Source: Warburgia ugandensis
Taxonomy: Eukaryota > Streptophyta > Magnoliopsida > Canellales > Canellaceae
Assembly (NCBI GenBank): GCA_035236585.1
Contig: CP141139.1
Span: forward strand, 39,441,217-39,505,216
Direction of reading: 5' to 3'
Length of the DNA stretch: 64,000 nt
A program made the position numbers and the translations under genes. Below, in pieces: positions 15,700 through 27,899 of this stretch. The first letter of the stretch is position 1. Every line of letters starts with the position of its first letter. The notes below the pieces were generated by a model. The model did not search any database, was not told the DNA's origin, and saw only the letters and a list, made by a program, of their open reading frames with translations.

Positions 15700-17258
15700 A
15701 AAATATATTGTGGAATGTAAAACAGATGTTTTCAGAGAAAGAGGCTATAGGGTCTACTAGTTCTTCCACTAATACCTCAAAATAGAAGGATCATATGATA
15801 GATTTTATGGCACATATGATGCAATACTTTAAATAGTATATACAGCAATAGTAGGATCAAGTTCAAGTTCTGTCTGTATCGAACCTTTCTACATCAAGTG
15901 CTGGTGGGTAGCTTAGGAGGTAATACCTACAGGACAGATAAATTTCTAGTACGATTTCAAAGAATGGTTCTAGCATTTTCTAGAAAAGGTGAACCAGATA
16001 TAGCAGAGGAATGGATATACTAGGTTGAGAAAGCCTTTGAATCCATGGAAATCCTAGAAGAAAAGAAGGTGAAGATTGTAACTTTTATCGCCTCAGGAGA
16101 AGCTGCATTTTGATGGTGGACATCACAGAGGACTTGTTTTCCTCACCTCGGCAGCATTATGTGGGCAGATTTTTGGAAGGTATTCTATGATAAATACTTT
16201 CCTCCTCATGTGCAGGCAAGAATGGAAAAAGAATTTCTAAATATGCAATAAGGAGATCTTATGATATTACAGCATGATAATAAGTTTGTTCAATTGAGGT
16301 GGTTTGCACTAGATATTTGCACCTCAAATAAGAAAGTAGAAAAAAGACTTGTTCGAGGTTTACACCCGAGGTTGGGGACCAAAGTTTTAGGAATGCAACT
16401 TACTACTATAGCAAGAGCAGTGGAAATGACCTCTATTTTTTAGAAAGAATTCTTTCATAATTAAGCAGAGTGGTGAGATAAGGAGAAATACAATACTTTT
16501 ATAGGTGCTCAAGTAGGGGTAAGTGCTCTTCTCTTCTTCTTAATAGGGGTCAAATAGGCACCAAGGACCACAAGCTGCCAAACAAAGTAGAGGGTCGAAT
16601 AGGAGACAATATCTAAAGTGTAAAGGTTATCATCTTGGTTCATTTTTCTTTAGACCTAGATAGCAGAGACCACCAGTACAATGTTACAGATGTGGTGAAC
16701 AAGGACGCTTCATGAGTAAGTGCCCTAGGAGGCAAATAGGTAGTTGACCCAGGACAGAGAATATGACCTACAGTTAGGGATGTATGTTTGCTATCATCTT
16801 TGAATAGGTTAGAGCCTCAAATGCAATAATTGAAGGCACTATTTTAATTTCAAACAGACATGCCAAGGTTTTATTTGATCCAAGCTCCACACATTCATAT
16901 ATCTCCAACATGTTTGCATCTTGTGTGTTTGCCCGTACATAATTTGGGATTTGGCTTGCATGTAACTACACTAACAAGTGAATCAATTAGTATTAATGAG
17001 TTAATCCAGGATATCATTATTGAAATAGTGGGAAAATGGTTGAAGGCTAATCTCATTCCACTTAATTTGATGGATTTTGATGTCATATTGGGGATGGATT
17101 GGATAGCAATGAATTGGATGAGAGTAGACTATCATAGGAAGAAAGTCATGTTTTATATACCAGGACAGATAGTAGTTTCATTCCAAGAGAGATTGAACAT
17201 AGATGGTACTTGTATTATTTTAGCCATGAAGGTAGCCAAGCCAATCTCAAAAGAATGA
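15700..17258 (+). pseudogene. Element A gag and protease, broken
   Basis: Gag-like sequence runs from about 15.7 kb with several stops; the cleanest piece is 16261-16443 (VRGLHPRLGTKV). The zinc knuckle at 16682-16723 reads C-Y-R-C-x4-R-x4-C: the conserved His is Arg (CGC at 16706-16708), a one-base change from CAC. The aspartic protease follows. Its active-site block reads FDPSSTHSYIS near 16873-16908 in one frame. The distal part, DFDVILGMDW, is read in the frame of 16860-17258, so there is a frame change between them. Not functional. Confidence 0.8.
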
Positions 17259-17280
17259 CAGGCCTTTTTGGCAAGTGTAG

Positions 17281-19781
17281 TAGCATTAGAGGCCGAATGA
17301 CCTAACTCAAGGAGTTGGAAGTTCTTAGAGAATTTGAGGATGTCTTTCTTGAAGAACTTCCAGGATTACCACCTCATAGAGAGATTGATTTTGCCATCAA
17401 ACTTATGCCAGGTACAGTGCCTATTTCTAAGGCACCATATTAGATGGCTTTAGTAGAATTGAAGGAATTAAAAACACATTTGCAAGAGTTACTAGACAAC
17501 AGTTTTATTAGACCTAGTGTTTCACCTTGAGGAGTACCAGTTCTTTTTGTTAAGAAGAAAGATGGATCAATGCGATTGTGTATCAACTACTGAATGTCAA
17601 ATAATGTTACAGTGAACAACAAGTATCCCTTACTCCAGATTAATGACCTTTTTGATCAGTTACAATCCGCAATTATTTTCTCTAAGATTGATTTGAGGTT
17701 AGGATATCATCAATTGAGGACTCGTAAAGAGTATATTTCTAAAATGGCAATTAGAACTCATTATAGTCACTACGAATTCTTAATTATGTTGTTTGGACTA
17801 ACAAATGCACTCATCATTTCTATGAACCATATGAATAGGGACTTCAGAGCCTATTTGGATAAATTTTTCATATTTTAGATGATATTTGATCTACTCTACA
17901 AGCAGAGCAGAAAAAAGAGAGTACATATACATTATCTTAAGTACTCTTCACCAGAACACAGAGATCACCTATGAATTGTTTTAAGTAGTCTTCAAACCCA
18001 TCATTTGTTTGCTAAGTTCGACAAATGCATGTTCTAGTTAGAATAATTTAACTTCTTAGGACATGTTATTTCTAAAGATGGACTTATTGTGGATCTGGAG
18101 AAAGTAGAGGCAGTAATGAATTGGTAAAGCGTTAACTCAGTGACAAAAATCTATAGTTTTCTTGGTCTACCAAGATACTATCACAAATTCATTGAAGGGT
18201 TTTCATGTATAGCCTAACCATTAACTGCATTGACTAGAAAGAGACTCAGTTTATTTAGGGTGATGAATGTGAAGCAAATTTCCAAGAACTAAAAAGGAGA
18301 CTCACGTCTACACCAATTTTAACACTTCCTTTATGCAGTGGATGATTTGTAGTCTTTTGTGATGCATCAAACAAAGGGTGTGTATTAATGCAACATGATA
18401 AAGTGATTGCTTATGCCTCTCAATAATTGAAAACACATGAGAAGAACTACCCCACCATGATTTGGAGTTGGCGGCAGTAGTTTTCACATTAAAGATTTGA
18501 AGATATTACCTTTATGTTGAGGGATTTGAAATTTTCATAGATCATAAAAGCCTTAAGTATATTTTCTCTCAACAAGATCTAAATATGAGACAAACAAGAT
18601 GGATGGAGTATTTAAAAGACTATGATTTCTCCATCTAGTATCACTTAGGAAAGGCCAACATAGTAGCTAGTAAATTGAGTTAGAAGACTCAAGGGTTGAT
18701 GGTAGGTATGTTCTCTAGAAGGTGGAAGTTACTCCAGGATGTGATTGATTGTAGCCTAGAAATTCAATAGAGGTAAGGGATTAATTGTGGTCAATTGAGT
18801 AAGGAAATCTACTGTAGTTGAGAAGGTTCTCCAAGCTCAGAAAGAAGACACAAAGACACAAGCATTGGTTAGTCAACCAAGATTTTACCCAAGGTTTAGA
18901 TGAGGGTGTACAATTTTGTGGAAGATTAGTAGTACCTTCAAAGGAGTTAAGACAAGAAATTCTTCAAAAGGCACACCACTCACGGTATACCATTCATCCA
19001 AGGGGAAACATGATGTATCATGACTTGAAAATAAAGTTTTGGTGGAATGGAATGAAAAAGAATATGGGAGAATGCATGGCAAGATGTTTGATTAGCCAAT
19101 AAGTAAAGGCTAAACATTAGAGGCCAACAGGAATGTTGCAACCTCCTGATCTCCCTTAATGGAAATGGGAAGACATCACCATGGACATCAAATGGGCATG
19201 ACATGATTTGGGTGATTGTGGTTCTACTAACAAAGTCATCCCACTTTCTTCCAATTTGACAAACATAGACTTTAGATAGCTTAGAAAAGCTGTATGTTAA
19301 AGAGATCACAAGCTTGCATGGCACACCTGTGACCATTATTTCAAGATAGGGATAACAGATTTACCTCCAAGTTTTGGAGGAGTGTACAGGAAGGATTAGG
19401 ATCTTCCTTAAGTTTCAGTATAGCATTCCATCCCTTGACAGATGGACAATAAAAAAAGAACTATTCAGACATCAGAAGATATGTTATGAGCCTACGCAAT
19501 TGAGTGGAAAGAAAATGGGATGAGAACCTTCCCCTCGTTGAGTTTGCATACAATAACAATTTCCACACTATCATAGACATGGCACCATACAAAGCATTAT
19601 ATGGAAGACTATGTAATTCACCAACTTGTTGCAATGAGGTTGGAGAGAGATAATTGATGAAGCCTAAATTATTGGAGCAATGTGCAGAGAAAGTGAAACT
19701 TATTCAGAAACAACTTTTAGATGCTCAAAGTCTACAAAAGAGTTATGTAGACCAAAGGAGGAGACATTTGCAATTTGAAGT
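17281..19781 (+). pseudogene. Element A RT, RNase H and integrase (5' part), broken
   Basis: RT starts around [20 protein letters not shown]. In-frame stops fall at 17441-17443, 17528-17530 and 17591-17593; the second replaces the Trp of the conserved PWG-PVLF block. The palm reads [13 protein letters not shown], and the catalytic FLDDI is recovered only after a one-base frame change near 17868. The RT end (NFLGHVISKDG) is near 18050-18080. RNase H (FCDASNKG, then [11 protein letters not shown], then [12 protein letters not shown]) spans about 18355-18690. The integrase zinc-binding region is near 18960-19100 and its core is heavily decayed after that. Translation is interrupted at 19782 by the solo LTR and resumes at 22611. 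Confidence 0.88.
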
Positions 19782-22610
19782 TGTGACACCCCGGGTTTTC
19801 AAAATCCATAATAGAAAATAGATGGGATCCCAAAAGTAAACCTTCGAGGGTCATTTCACCTCAAAACTACACTGAAGAAACAGAACCAAAAGTAAACCTT
19901 CTGAGCATGCTCACAATTTAAAACCACAGTGAAATTTTACAACGGTAAAGATACATGATAGTGAAAGTACCAAAGCTCTAGGTTATATCCAAGATCACCA
20001 CATCATCCATGTATAAGCATATGCATACTATACAGTGATAGGGGTCTAATCGATCAATATATATGATGACTAAGTAGAATTCCAAGTATCCAATACCAGT
20101 CCAACAAATGTACACTACTCTGTCTCTGAATCTGACAATATCTGGTCCTCAAGTCTCCGTCCAGCTCCACTCTAGTCTGCTTGCTTCCCTTTTTTACTGT
20201 TGCACTTTGATTCTGAGGCATTGCAAAAACAAAACAATGCCTCAACAAGCCATGCTTGTGTAGGTGACATACATTCAAAGTAAACTCAATAAAAAAATCA
20301 CATGGCGTAAGGCATAAAGATCGTAAGATGATCAAACATATATATAAAGCCTTAAATTACACGATGAAGGACATACCAAGTCCATGAAATAAATAAGATA
20401 TCATCAACCATGATATCAGGACATGCACAATCCAAGAAAATCTAGAACACATGAATGCATCACAAAAGTATCGAACATCATATACAGTTAAGCCCTATGA
20501 GTGTCTCAAGTACACTCATGGCAATGTGGGATTAGCTCTCTGTACCAACCGCTTTCACCCTTTCGCCCTCACGGGCACTCAGGCATTCACAGGGTGAAGA
20601 AATGCATCCTACCACAGGATCAATAGTCTCAAACATCAAGACAAAGTGACTCCCACATGTCAAAAATACCAATAATCAAGTGAATATCACAAAATATATC
20701 AGAAATAGTGTATGCAAGAACCACTCGAAAGATAGCATGCACATGAGAAACTACATGCTGAAATTAATCTCATGCATATGATAAGCCATGAATCACATGC
20801 CTCAAAATTCAAATCACCAAGTCATCATTTGAGAATCATGGAAAAATTGTGAATGAAATCACCTACCTCAATATCGCAATATCCCAAACAAACGCTTAAA
20901 TGATATCAAGGTGTCTGCCCTAAAGTACCTGTCATGCCATAAATCATTATTAATTGTTAGGCCTCTCATTTTCTCCATGATCCCTAAATTTGCTATTTCA
21001 TTTAGAAAACCACAATTATCTTTGTGATTGTATGTCGATCTGACGGTGTGATCATTCTTTGATCAACACCTCTCAAGGGATTGCTCAGATCAATCATCAG
21101 GATCATTGTTTCTTAACAATTCAATATGGCTTGTTCTTCTAATCTCATAATCATTTCATGTTTAACGTATACAACCAAAATCAACAGCCTGATCATCCAT
21201 TAATAGGCTTAATCTAAGTCATTGAATAGTGCTTAGTAGTTTGGCTATTAAAAGCTATTTCAAACTAGATTTTTATCTTAAATCTAGGTCCGCCTTGTTG
21301 AGACAATCACAATGCCTCTTTCGGATCATGATTTGGACCTCTGTAGCTACTAAAATTGCAATTTTTTATTATAAATAAAGGGTCAAAACCAGAAAAAGGG
21401 CTAGCCGTAGGTGTGGCACATGCCATCCACACGCGTGTGCGCTATGAGCATAGCGTGCTTCTAGAAGCAGCGTGCGTGGCTCGCGCATCTGTAGACACGC
21501 TCTGTGCGTGGGGGGGAAAACAGCACGCGTGGCGCGCATTTGTAGCGCTGTGCATTGAGCGCGTTGCAAGTTCCTGCAGCACCGCGTGGGGCGCGTGAGT
21601 CACACCATGTGCCCTGCGCTTGGCATGCACTCGTCGCGCCGCGTGGCGCTCCCAGGCCCGCTCGTTTTCTTCCCACTGGTGTGTGTGTTGCGCCACGCGT
21701 CTCCTGCGTGGCAGGCATCTGCTGCGCCGCGTGGCCCACCAGTCACACCGCTCGTAACGCTTGGCCGTGACTTACGTTGACACAGTGCCACCTGTCACAC
21801 GTCTTGTGCGTGCGTCCTCAGTCCAGTGTGAGTCGCCGTTGCCAGGAATGATGACCAGACTGGTTCACCGTCATTGGCGACACCAGGTGCTCCGTTTTTT
21901 GTGATTTTCACACCTATGTGTCCAGTTTTTCGCGTAGATTTCATTTTTACCCTCCATTTTCACAAATCCCTCCAAAATCTATCATTTTTTCATGATTTTT
22001 ATTGCATTTTTGCAAACTCCCATCATACTGTTCTTGGGGTTTTTCCGCGTCCCTCGTCGTTCGATCACCATGAAATGTCATGGGTCCATTCCTTACATCA
22101 TCATGCTCAAGATGAATGGTTGAATCATCATCTGACACCATTTTCTCAAGTTATTCCATGAAAACATATTTGTGCCTATACTTTACTGGAAAACGGCAAG
22201 TTCACGCCATTTTTCGGTGTTTACAGGTTGATACGCCTTTAAAAGATGGAAAGAGAAAGGTGGGGACTATCTTACCTTAGCCCGGCTGCTCCAAGGGAGG
22301 AGAAATCCATCGCCGGGGCTTCTTTCCGGGGTGCGTGACTATTCACGGGGGAGAGAGATAGATAGAGAATGAAGGGGGAGGAGAGTGCATTTTGGGCACC
22401 CTCCCACTTGCTTGCCCTTACATATATTTCTTATTATCTTTTATTTATTTGTCTTTTTTATTTTCATTTAAATACTAAAATTAAAATAATTCAACATTTT
22501 TACTCCGATCTCCTATTTTAGCGTTTTTAGTAGCGTTGGACTCCAATTTTTGAGCACATCTCTTTTCTCAATTTAATTTTTCCCAAAATTTTAAAATTGT
22601 AAATGTTACA
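19782..22610 (+). mobile_element. Solo LTR nested in the integrase of element A
   Basis: Begins TGTGACACCCCGGG and ends TGTTACA, so the ends form a short imperfect inverted repeat (TGTGACA/TGTAACA). The 5 bp before it are GAAGT (19777-19781) and after it AAAGT (22611-22615), a 4/5 match fitting a 5-bp target duplication. Joining the flanks restores an integrase-type reading (QFEV then VNHMFLKV), which independently fixes both borders. The unit is 2829 bp, has no internal PBS, PPT or pol, and contains an unusually CpG-rich core at about 21400-21860. Strand is assigned from the TG...CA order only and is uncertain. Confidence 0.85.
21400..21860. other. CpG-rich core of the solo LTR
   Basis: About 460 bp dense in CG dinucleotides and words such as GCGCGT, CGCGTGGC and GCGTGG, in contrast to the AT-rich surroundings. 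Several overlapping open frames on both strands here are side effects of the low stop-codon density and have no recognisable protein. Confidence 0.8.
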
Positions 22611-23030
22611 AAAGTCGTAAATCACATGTTTTTAAAGGTTCCCCTATGAAAGGAATTATAAAGTTTGTTGCTAAAGGAAAATTAAGCCTTCAATTTATTA
22701 GTCTTTTGAAATTTTGGAAAGAATTAGACTAGTAGCATATAGATAAGCATTGCCACTGCGGCTTGTAGACGTTCGTGATGTATTTCATGTGTTAATATTG
22801 TGCAAGTACATGCATAACCCTTCTCATGTACTCACACATGCACTGACAAAGCTGCAACCTGACTTGACTTTTGAAGAGAAGCTGTCCAGATTTTGTATAA
22901 AAAAGAACACACATTAAGGATGAAGACCATTCCATTGGTCAAACTCCTTTGACAACATCATTTCGTTGAGGAGGCTACTTGGGACACTGAAGATGAAATG
23001 AAGATAATGCACCCAGAGTTATTTGAGTAG
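22611..23030 (+). pseudogene. Element A integrase C-terminus and chromodomain, broken
   Basis: The reading resumes after the solo LTR with VNHMFLKV (integrase end). The chromodomain is at 22920-23030: MKTIPLVKLL, then a stop (TGA at 22950-22952) where related elements have Trp, then HFVEEATWDTEDEM and PELFE before the natural stop. The VEEATWE-x2-DEM-x4-PELF signature is that of Tekay/Del chromodomains (established). Confidence 0.85.
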
Positions 23031-23065
23031 TAATGTAAAAGGAAATTTCAAACACAAATTTTTTT

Positions 23066-23078
23066 AAGGGGGGGAGAA
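23066..23078 (+). other. Element A polypurine tract
   Basis: AAGGGGGGGAGAA directly precedes the TGTAACAACC start of the 3' LTR, as needed for plus-strand priming. Confidence 0.9.
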
Positions 23079-23605
23079 TGTAACAACCCGGTATTTTATC
23101 ATAGTTTACATTGAAAGTGGAGTTGAGACTCAAATTTTGTTGAAATCAAAATTTGTAAAAGTAAATTTACTAAAAACTTCAAATTTGATTTTGAAACCTC
23201 AAAAATCAAAATGTACAGGATGAGAGCTTTCCAAGGACACTAATTTTGCATTAAATGAAGGTCGGGAACATAAAAACCTAAGATTTGACTAAATAATAGG
23301 GGGCCCAAATTGATAACGGCACCCCCTCTCAATAGGTGAATCCCACATGGCGGCCAACCAAGAGGAGCTCAACGTGTGGAGCTCTACTCTCAGCTACCTG
23401 TCATGTAGGGAAGAGGCCAAAGGGAACCCACCACTTTCCTCTTCATGATTTCTCTTCTTCCCTCTCTCTGTATCTCCCTTTCTCATTGTATCTCTCTCTT
23501 CCCTTTCTCTCTCTCTCTACTTCCCCCTTCCTACATGGCCAATGTCGGTTTTTCCCCTCATTGGTGGTTGTTGCAATGCAAGATAGAAACTTACCAATGC
23601 ACAGG

Positions 23606-23700
<95 letters not shown>

Positions 23701-26264
23701 ATAACAACGACCCAAACTCAACTTAGGTTTTTGTCAATTTTTTTCCTATTTTGTGTCACTAAATGTTGACAGAATCCTTCCAAATTTCATAGGAATAAAA
23801 GTAAAACCAAGATATACAAAACCCATGTATTTTTTTTCCTAAAATTTTTCATTTTAAAAACTGTGTAGTAGTTGTTAGTGGCTACTATTTTTTAGTCATC
23901 TTCTCTAGAGACAGTGACCAGATTCCGATGCCGGCAACTAGATTTCGGAGAGGACAAAAGATGAAGATTTATATGGTTGGAATCCTTACTGAATGAGTTA
24001 CGCACCCATGCAAACAAAAGTTCAATCAAAGATCATCAAACCCTTGAATTTTTTATCTAAACATTGTGCAAGAGTGTTGCTAGATCTAAGAATCTGACCA
24101 TTGAGAACATGGTCAGGCAATAGATCATTAATCTAATGATATGAACTACACAATCAAATAATTAATGAAAAGCTTGTTAAATGTATAAAAGCTTATCAGA
24201 CTATTACTTTGTAGATCTAATCCCTTGAGCACTAAGATCTATGTGATTTAGGCCAAGAAAATCAAATATAACTAATTGATATAAGAAATTGACTTCCCCA
24301 GCATCCAAATGTATTTGATCTAAGGTTGAACAACAAATGAGGGATGATCTAACCATTCAAATTAAGATCTTAGTATACAAATATGTGATCAAGAAGTGAC
24401 ACTTATTCTATATTTCTCATATTGGTGCTTCATTGATAATTAAAGCTCTGATTGGTGATTCCTAATTGTCGATCAACCTCCAAACTAATTCGCAATTGAT
24501 CTTTGTAAATCTAAACAATTAGATCAAGGTGGGTAAATTCTAAGGCAGCTATGTTTTCATATTAATTGTAATTATGCATTATTTTGTTAAATACATATAA
24601 TTACTACATTTAAATTGTACTTGATGACTCAATTAGAGGTTATAAAATATTACATCTTTATAATTTAAATTATGTGAAGATTCTTCTATTAATTGTGGAT
24701 GAGATTGTTAGGAGATAGAGTATCCATTTTTATTTAAATATGAAACTATGATTATCAAGTGAATCGCATCACATGCGTTAAATGTGCATTGTCCTATAAA
24801 CAAGGCAAACTCTGTCAAATGTTTCATAAAAATAAAGAGATTTTACGATTATATGATTATACTTGAAATGGTAAAATCCTTGTATAAATTGATTTTCTAA
24901 CTAAATTTGGTGCATTATTTATATTTGACATCTCCTTAGTATTACATACAAATTAGTACATTAAACCATGATTAGGATCTTATTATTTAATGAGTTGGTG
25001 ACTTATAATTTGCAGAGGTTACATTTGTACATAGATTTTCATGCATTGATTTGTTGAGGATTTGTTTTAGGCAGGTGCTTTTACTTGGTGGACACAATGA
25101 TAGTAGGGTTGTAGGGATGTCCACCCACCTTCCAAAAGTTGGGCCCAAAGGGCTAAATTTCAAGTGTGGCATCATGGGAAGGCTACACTACACAATCGAT
25201 TCTCCTCCCATGCGAGACGATGATAAGTCTCACACAGTTCATTTCAGCATTTGAGCATGCGATGTTCCACTATTGGGAAGTTGCTGCAACATAGTGATCC
25301 ATGTATTATCCATGATTGGGTAGTTGTTGTAGTGTTGTGGTGTCCCATTATAAGGTAGTGGTCGCTGGTTGATTTTAAGGCACCATGCCTGTGATAGGGT
25401 CATAGATACCCTGGCCAATAGGTATGATGATGCATTAGATGATCTGAGAGTTAATAGACTTATATTTGCATGTTGAGAACTGATATGTTTGACATAAATT
25501 GATAATGATTTTTCTATATGTGATTTAAATTGAGATTTTAGTGCTTAATTGTTTTATCATCGATTTTGTGTACATGTTTGGAGAGAATTCTTTTGATGTC
25601 AACATATCACATTATTATTACACTTATGTTGTACTTGACTGAATTAAAATCTTTGATGGAATTCTTGAAAGGTATTCAAATGATGCATTGCAAATTTATA
25701 TTTATCAACCTTAGAACCAATACCTAAGGATGTTTCATTATGTGCATTAGTGCATGGATGCGAATGTACATTGATTTATATTTGTGCTCTTAGTTTTACC
25801 TACTAAGTATATTCCAATATACACACACCACTAATTCCACAAATAAAAGCAAAGAAGAGAAAAACAAGTGTTGAGGCTAGCACCACAAATAGTCTTAGAG
25901 AGTATCAATGATGTTTGTATGATCTTTACATTTTATAAATATTGTGACACAACTAAGTAGTTTTATAACTATAATAATCGGTTTAGACATGTATAAATAT
26001 ATTTTATATATATTGGGCTGTGGGCTGTAACTAAACACAATTTTGGAAAATGATAAGCTTTGACTTGTTATATTTTGAATACAAAAATATTTTATTTAGA
26101 ACTCATGAATGTGTTTTGATCAATCAAACGACTCTTTAAGTTTTTAAAAAAGTTTTTTCAAAGAAATATTTTCATTGTTTGATTTCTAAAAGGAATTTTA
26201 AAATAGGGATCCCGCCTTTTGAAAATAATTCTTAAAAAGTATTATAAAAACTCCGGTCATCACA
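23079..26264 (+). repeat. Element A 3' LTR
   Basis: TGTAACAACCCGG to GGTCATCACA, 3186 bp. Homologous to the 5' LTR except that it keeps about 1.7 kb (roughly 23977-25690) missing there. No gene is seen in that segment. Confidence 0.88.
23609..23698. repeat. (CT)n microsatellite in element A 3' LTR
   Basis: Pure CT run of about 90 bp at the second pyrimidine-rich spot of the LTR; the first spot (23455-23525) remains imperfect. Confidence 0.97.
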
Positions 26265-27140
26265 ACTAGATTCATAACCATTAAATCCACTTACTAATTA
26301 GCATTTAAGATTGATTATTTTAAACATTCATCCTTAATCACTCGCAAATCTACAAAAGATATATATTTCTATTAAATTTTATCGTGGTTTGCAATCTAGA
26401 TCTTTCATGATTATCCAATGTCAAGATCATCCATAGATCACTTTTCTATCCCTAATTAGCATGGATTAACATAATCAAAACCATTCAATATGTTGATCAG
26501 TCTTTCCTAACTGTGGATCAGCAATTAGATATACAACAGTTGTTGAAAACATAAATCTATATAGTTGATTGTCAATCCACAGTCCAAATCACTCTTTTAA
26601 CATCTAGAATTATTAACATGCAAGATTACAAATTACTTTTTCATAGATCATCACCTTAATCTCTTTATCTATGACCATACCAATGTTGGGCCATTGGATC
26701 TAAAGTTCACGCATTACTAATGGTCATATATGTTTAAATTCTAAATGTCTAATTTATCCAATAGTTCAATCATGTTTTATAGCTAAAAAATAGTAGCTTA
26801 TAGGTTCAATGTTTATGTATCTAATAGTAATTTGATGCTTTACAATGGTAGGAAACTCTAATTTATAAATAAACCATTAGATCAATTATTTCAAGGCGAG
26901 ATTTGTTGATCCTATGGTTTAAAGTGATAGATCTTACCTACAATGATATAATTGTGTTCAATTTCAATTGAAATTCTTAGATCTTCTAAGTTTTACTATG
27001 TGCATAGTATCTTATTCAAAACTCAAAATGAATTCATGAGAATCAATGTTGATCTTGAATGTAATCACTTTGATTCTTGTTTAATACATTGTTTGGAATG
27101 TCAGATCATCACTAGATCAATGCAGATCAGCATGATCGTG

Positions 27141-27220
27141 GCTATACATCAAAGCTACTTTCAGATCTCCATCAAATCTAGCTATACATCAAAGCTACTT
27201 TCAGATCTCCATCAAATCTA
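27141..27220. repeat. Exact 40-bp tandem duplication
   Basis: Two identical 40-bp units (27141-27180 and 27181-27220) starting GCTATACATCAAAGCTAC. The sister LTR has one diverged region here. Confidence 0.95.
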
Positions 27221-27308
27221 CTTCAATCATCAAAATGCTTGAGGGGTTTTACTCTCAATTTCACAAGGAACATAATGACAACTTGAATCTATAATCCAAG
27301 TCATCTTC

Positions 27309-27554
27309 TGTCACAACCCCGTCGGGCCCACAGTAACGATATTGTCCCGTGCGCACTCACGTGCCACGGGTTTTGCTCTTCCCCCGCGTCCAGGGGAAAA
27401 CCGGTCGTTATTGTTAAGGGAGGCAGTCCCCCTTATAACTCAGGCCCATCACCCCCCCTAGCCGATGTGGGACTAACTCTCCTGCGTCCCGCCCTCAGAC
27501 CATCTTGGGTCCCCTCACAAGGCCAACCCTCAGGCCATCTTGGCACGGTAGCCA
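27309..27554 (-). repeat. TRIM 3' LTR (minus-strand sense)
   Basis: 246 bp; on the minus strand TGGCTACC to TTGTGACA. Almost identical to 27654-27899 (period 345 bp). Confidence 0.88.
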
Positions 27555-27638
27555 TCTCCCGCCTACGGGACACACGCCCCCGTGTGTCACCACACGAGCG
27601 ACGGTGCGGTTAGCCATCCACCCTCGGGGTCGGGGTTT

Positions 27639-27652
27639 GGCTCTGATACCAC
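27639..27652 (-). other. TRIM primer-binding site
   Basis: On the minus strand GTGGTATCAGAGCC begins 1 bp after the LTR end and matches the plant initiator tRNA-Met PBS core TGGTATCAGAGC exactly. Confidence 0.88.
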
Positions 27653-27653
27653 T

Positions 27654-27899
27654 TGTCACAACCCCGTCAGGCCCACAGTAACGATATTGTCCCGTGCGCA
27701 CTCACGTGCCACGGGTTTTGCTCTTCCCCCGCGTCCAGGGGAAAACCGGTCGTTACTGTTAAGGGAGGCAGTCCCCCTTATAACTCAGGCCCATCACCCC
27801 CCCTAGCCGATGTGGGACTAACTCTCCTGCGTCCCGCCCTCAGACCATCTTGGGTCCCCTCACAAGGCCAACCCTCAGGCCATCTTGGCACGGTAGCCA
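27654..27899 (-). repeat. TRIM 5' LTR (minus-strand sense)
   Basis: 246 bp, second copy of the direct repeat, adjacent to the PBS. Differs from its partner at only a few sites, suggesting a fairly recent insertion. Confidence 0.88.

Larger units (their letters stand above)
14416..26264 (+). mobile_element. Element A: Tekay/Del-like chromovirus (Ty3/gypsy), degenerate, with nested solo LTR
   Basis: In order: truncated 5' LTR (14416-15583), PBS for initiator tRNA-Met, gag with zinc knuckle, protease, RT, RNase H, integrase, a solo LTR inserted at 19782-22610, integrase end, chromodomain, PPT and 3' LTR (23079-26264). The domain order and C-terminal chromodomain are those of Tekay/Del chromoviruses. 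Stops and frame changes throughout show it is dead. The 5' LTR lacks its first roughly 300 bp and a 1.7 kb central part found in the 3' LTR. The left target site is lost; 26265-26269 (ACTAG) is the right flank. Confidence 0.88.

Noticed and set aside
18885-19336. Minus-strand open frames opposite the integrase
   Set aside because: The plus strand carries recognisable integrase blocks; the opposite frames have no motif.
21356-21791. Several overlapping open frames on both strands in GC-rich DNA
   Set aside because: They share no motif, overlap in all frames and lie inside a solo LTR; few stops are expected at this base composition.
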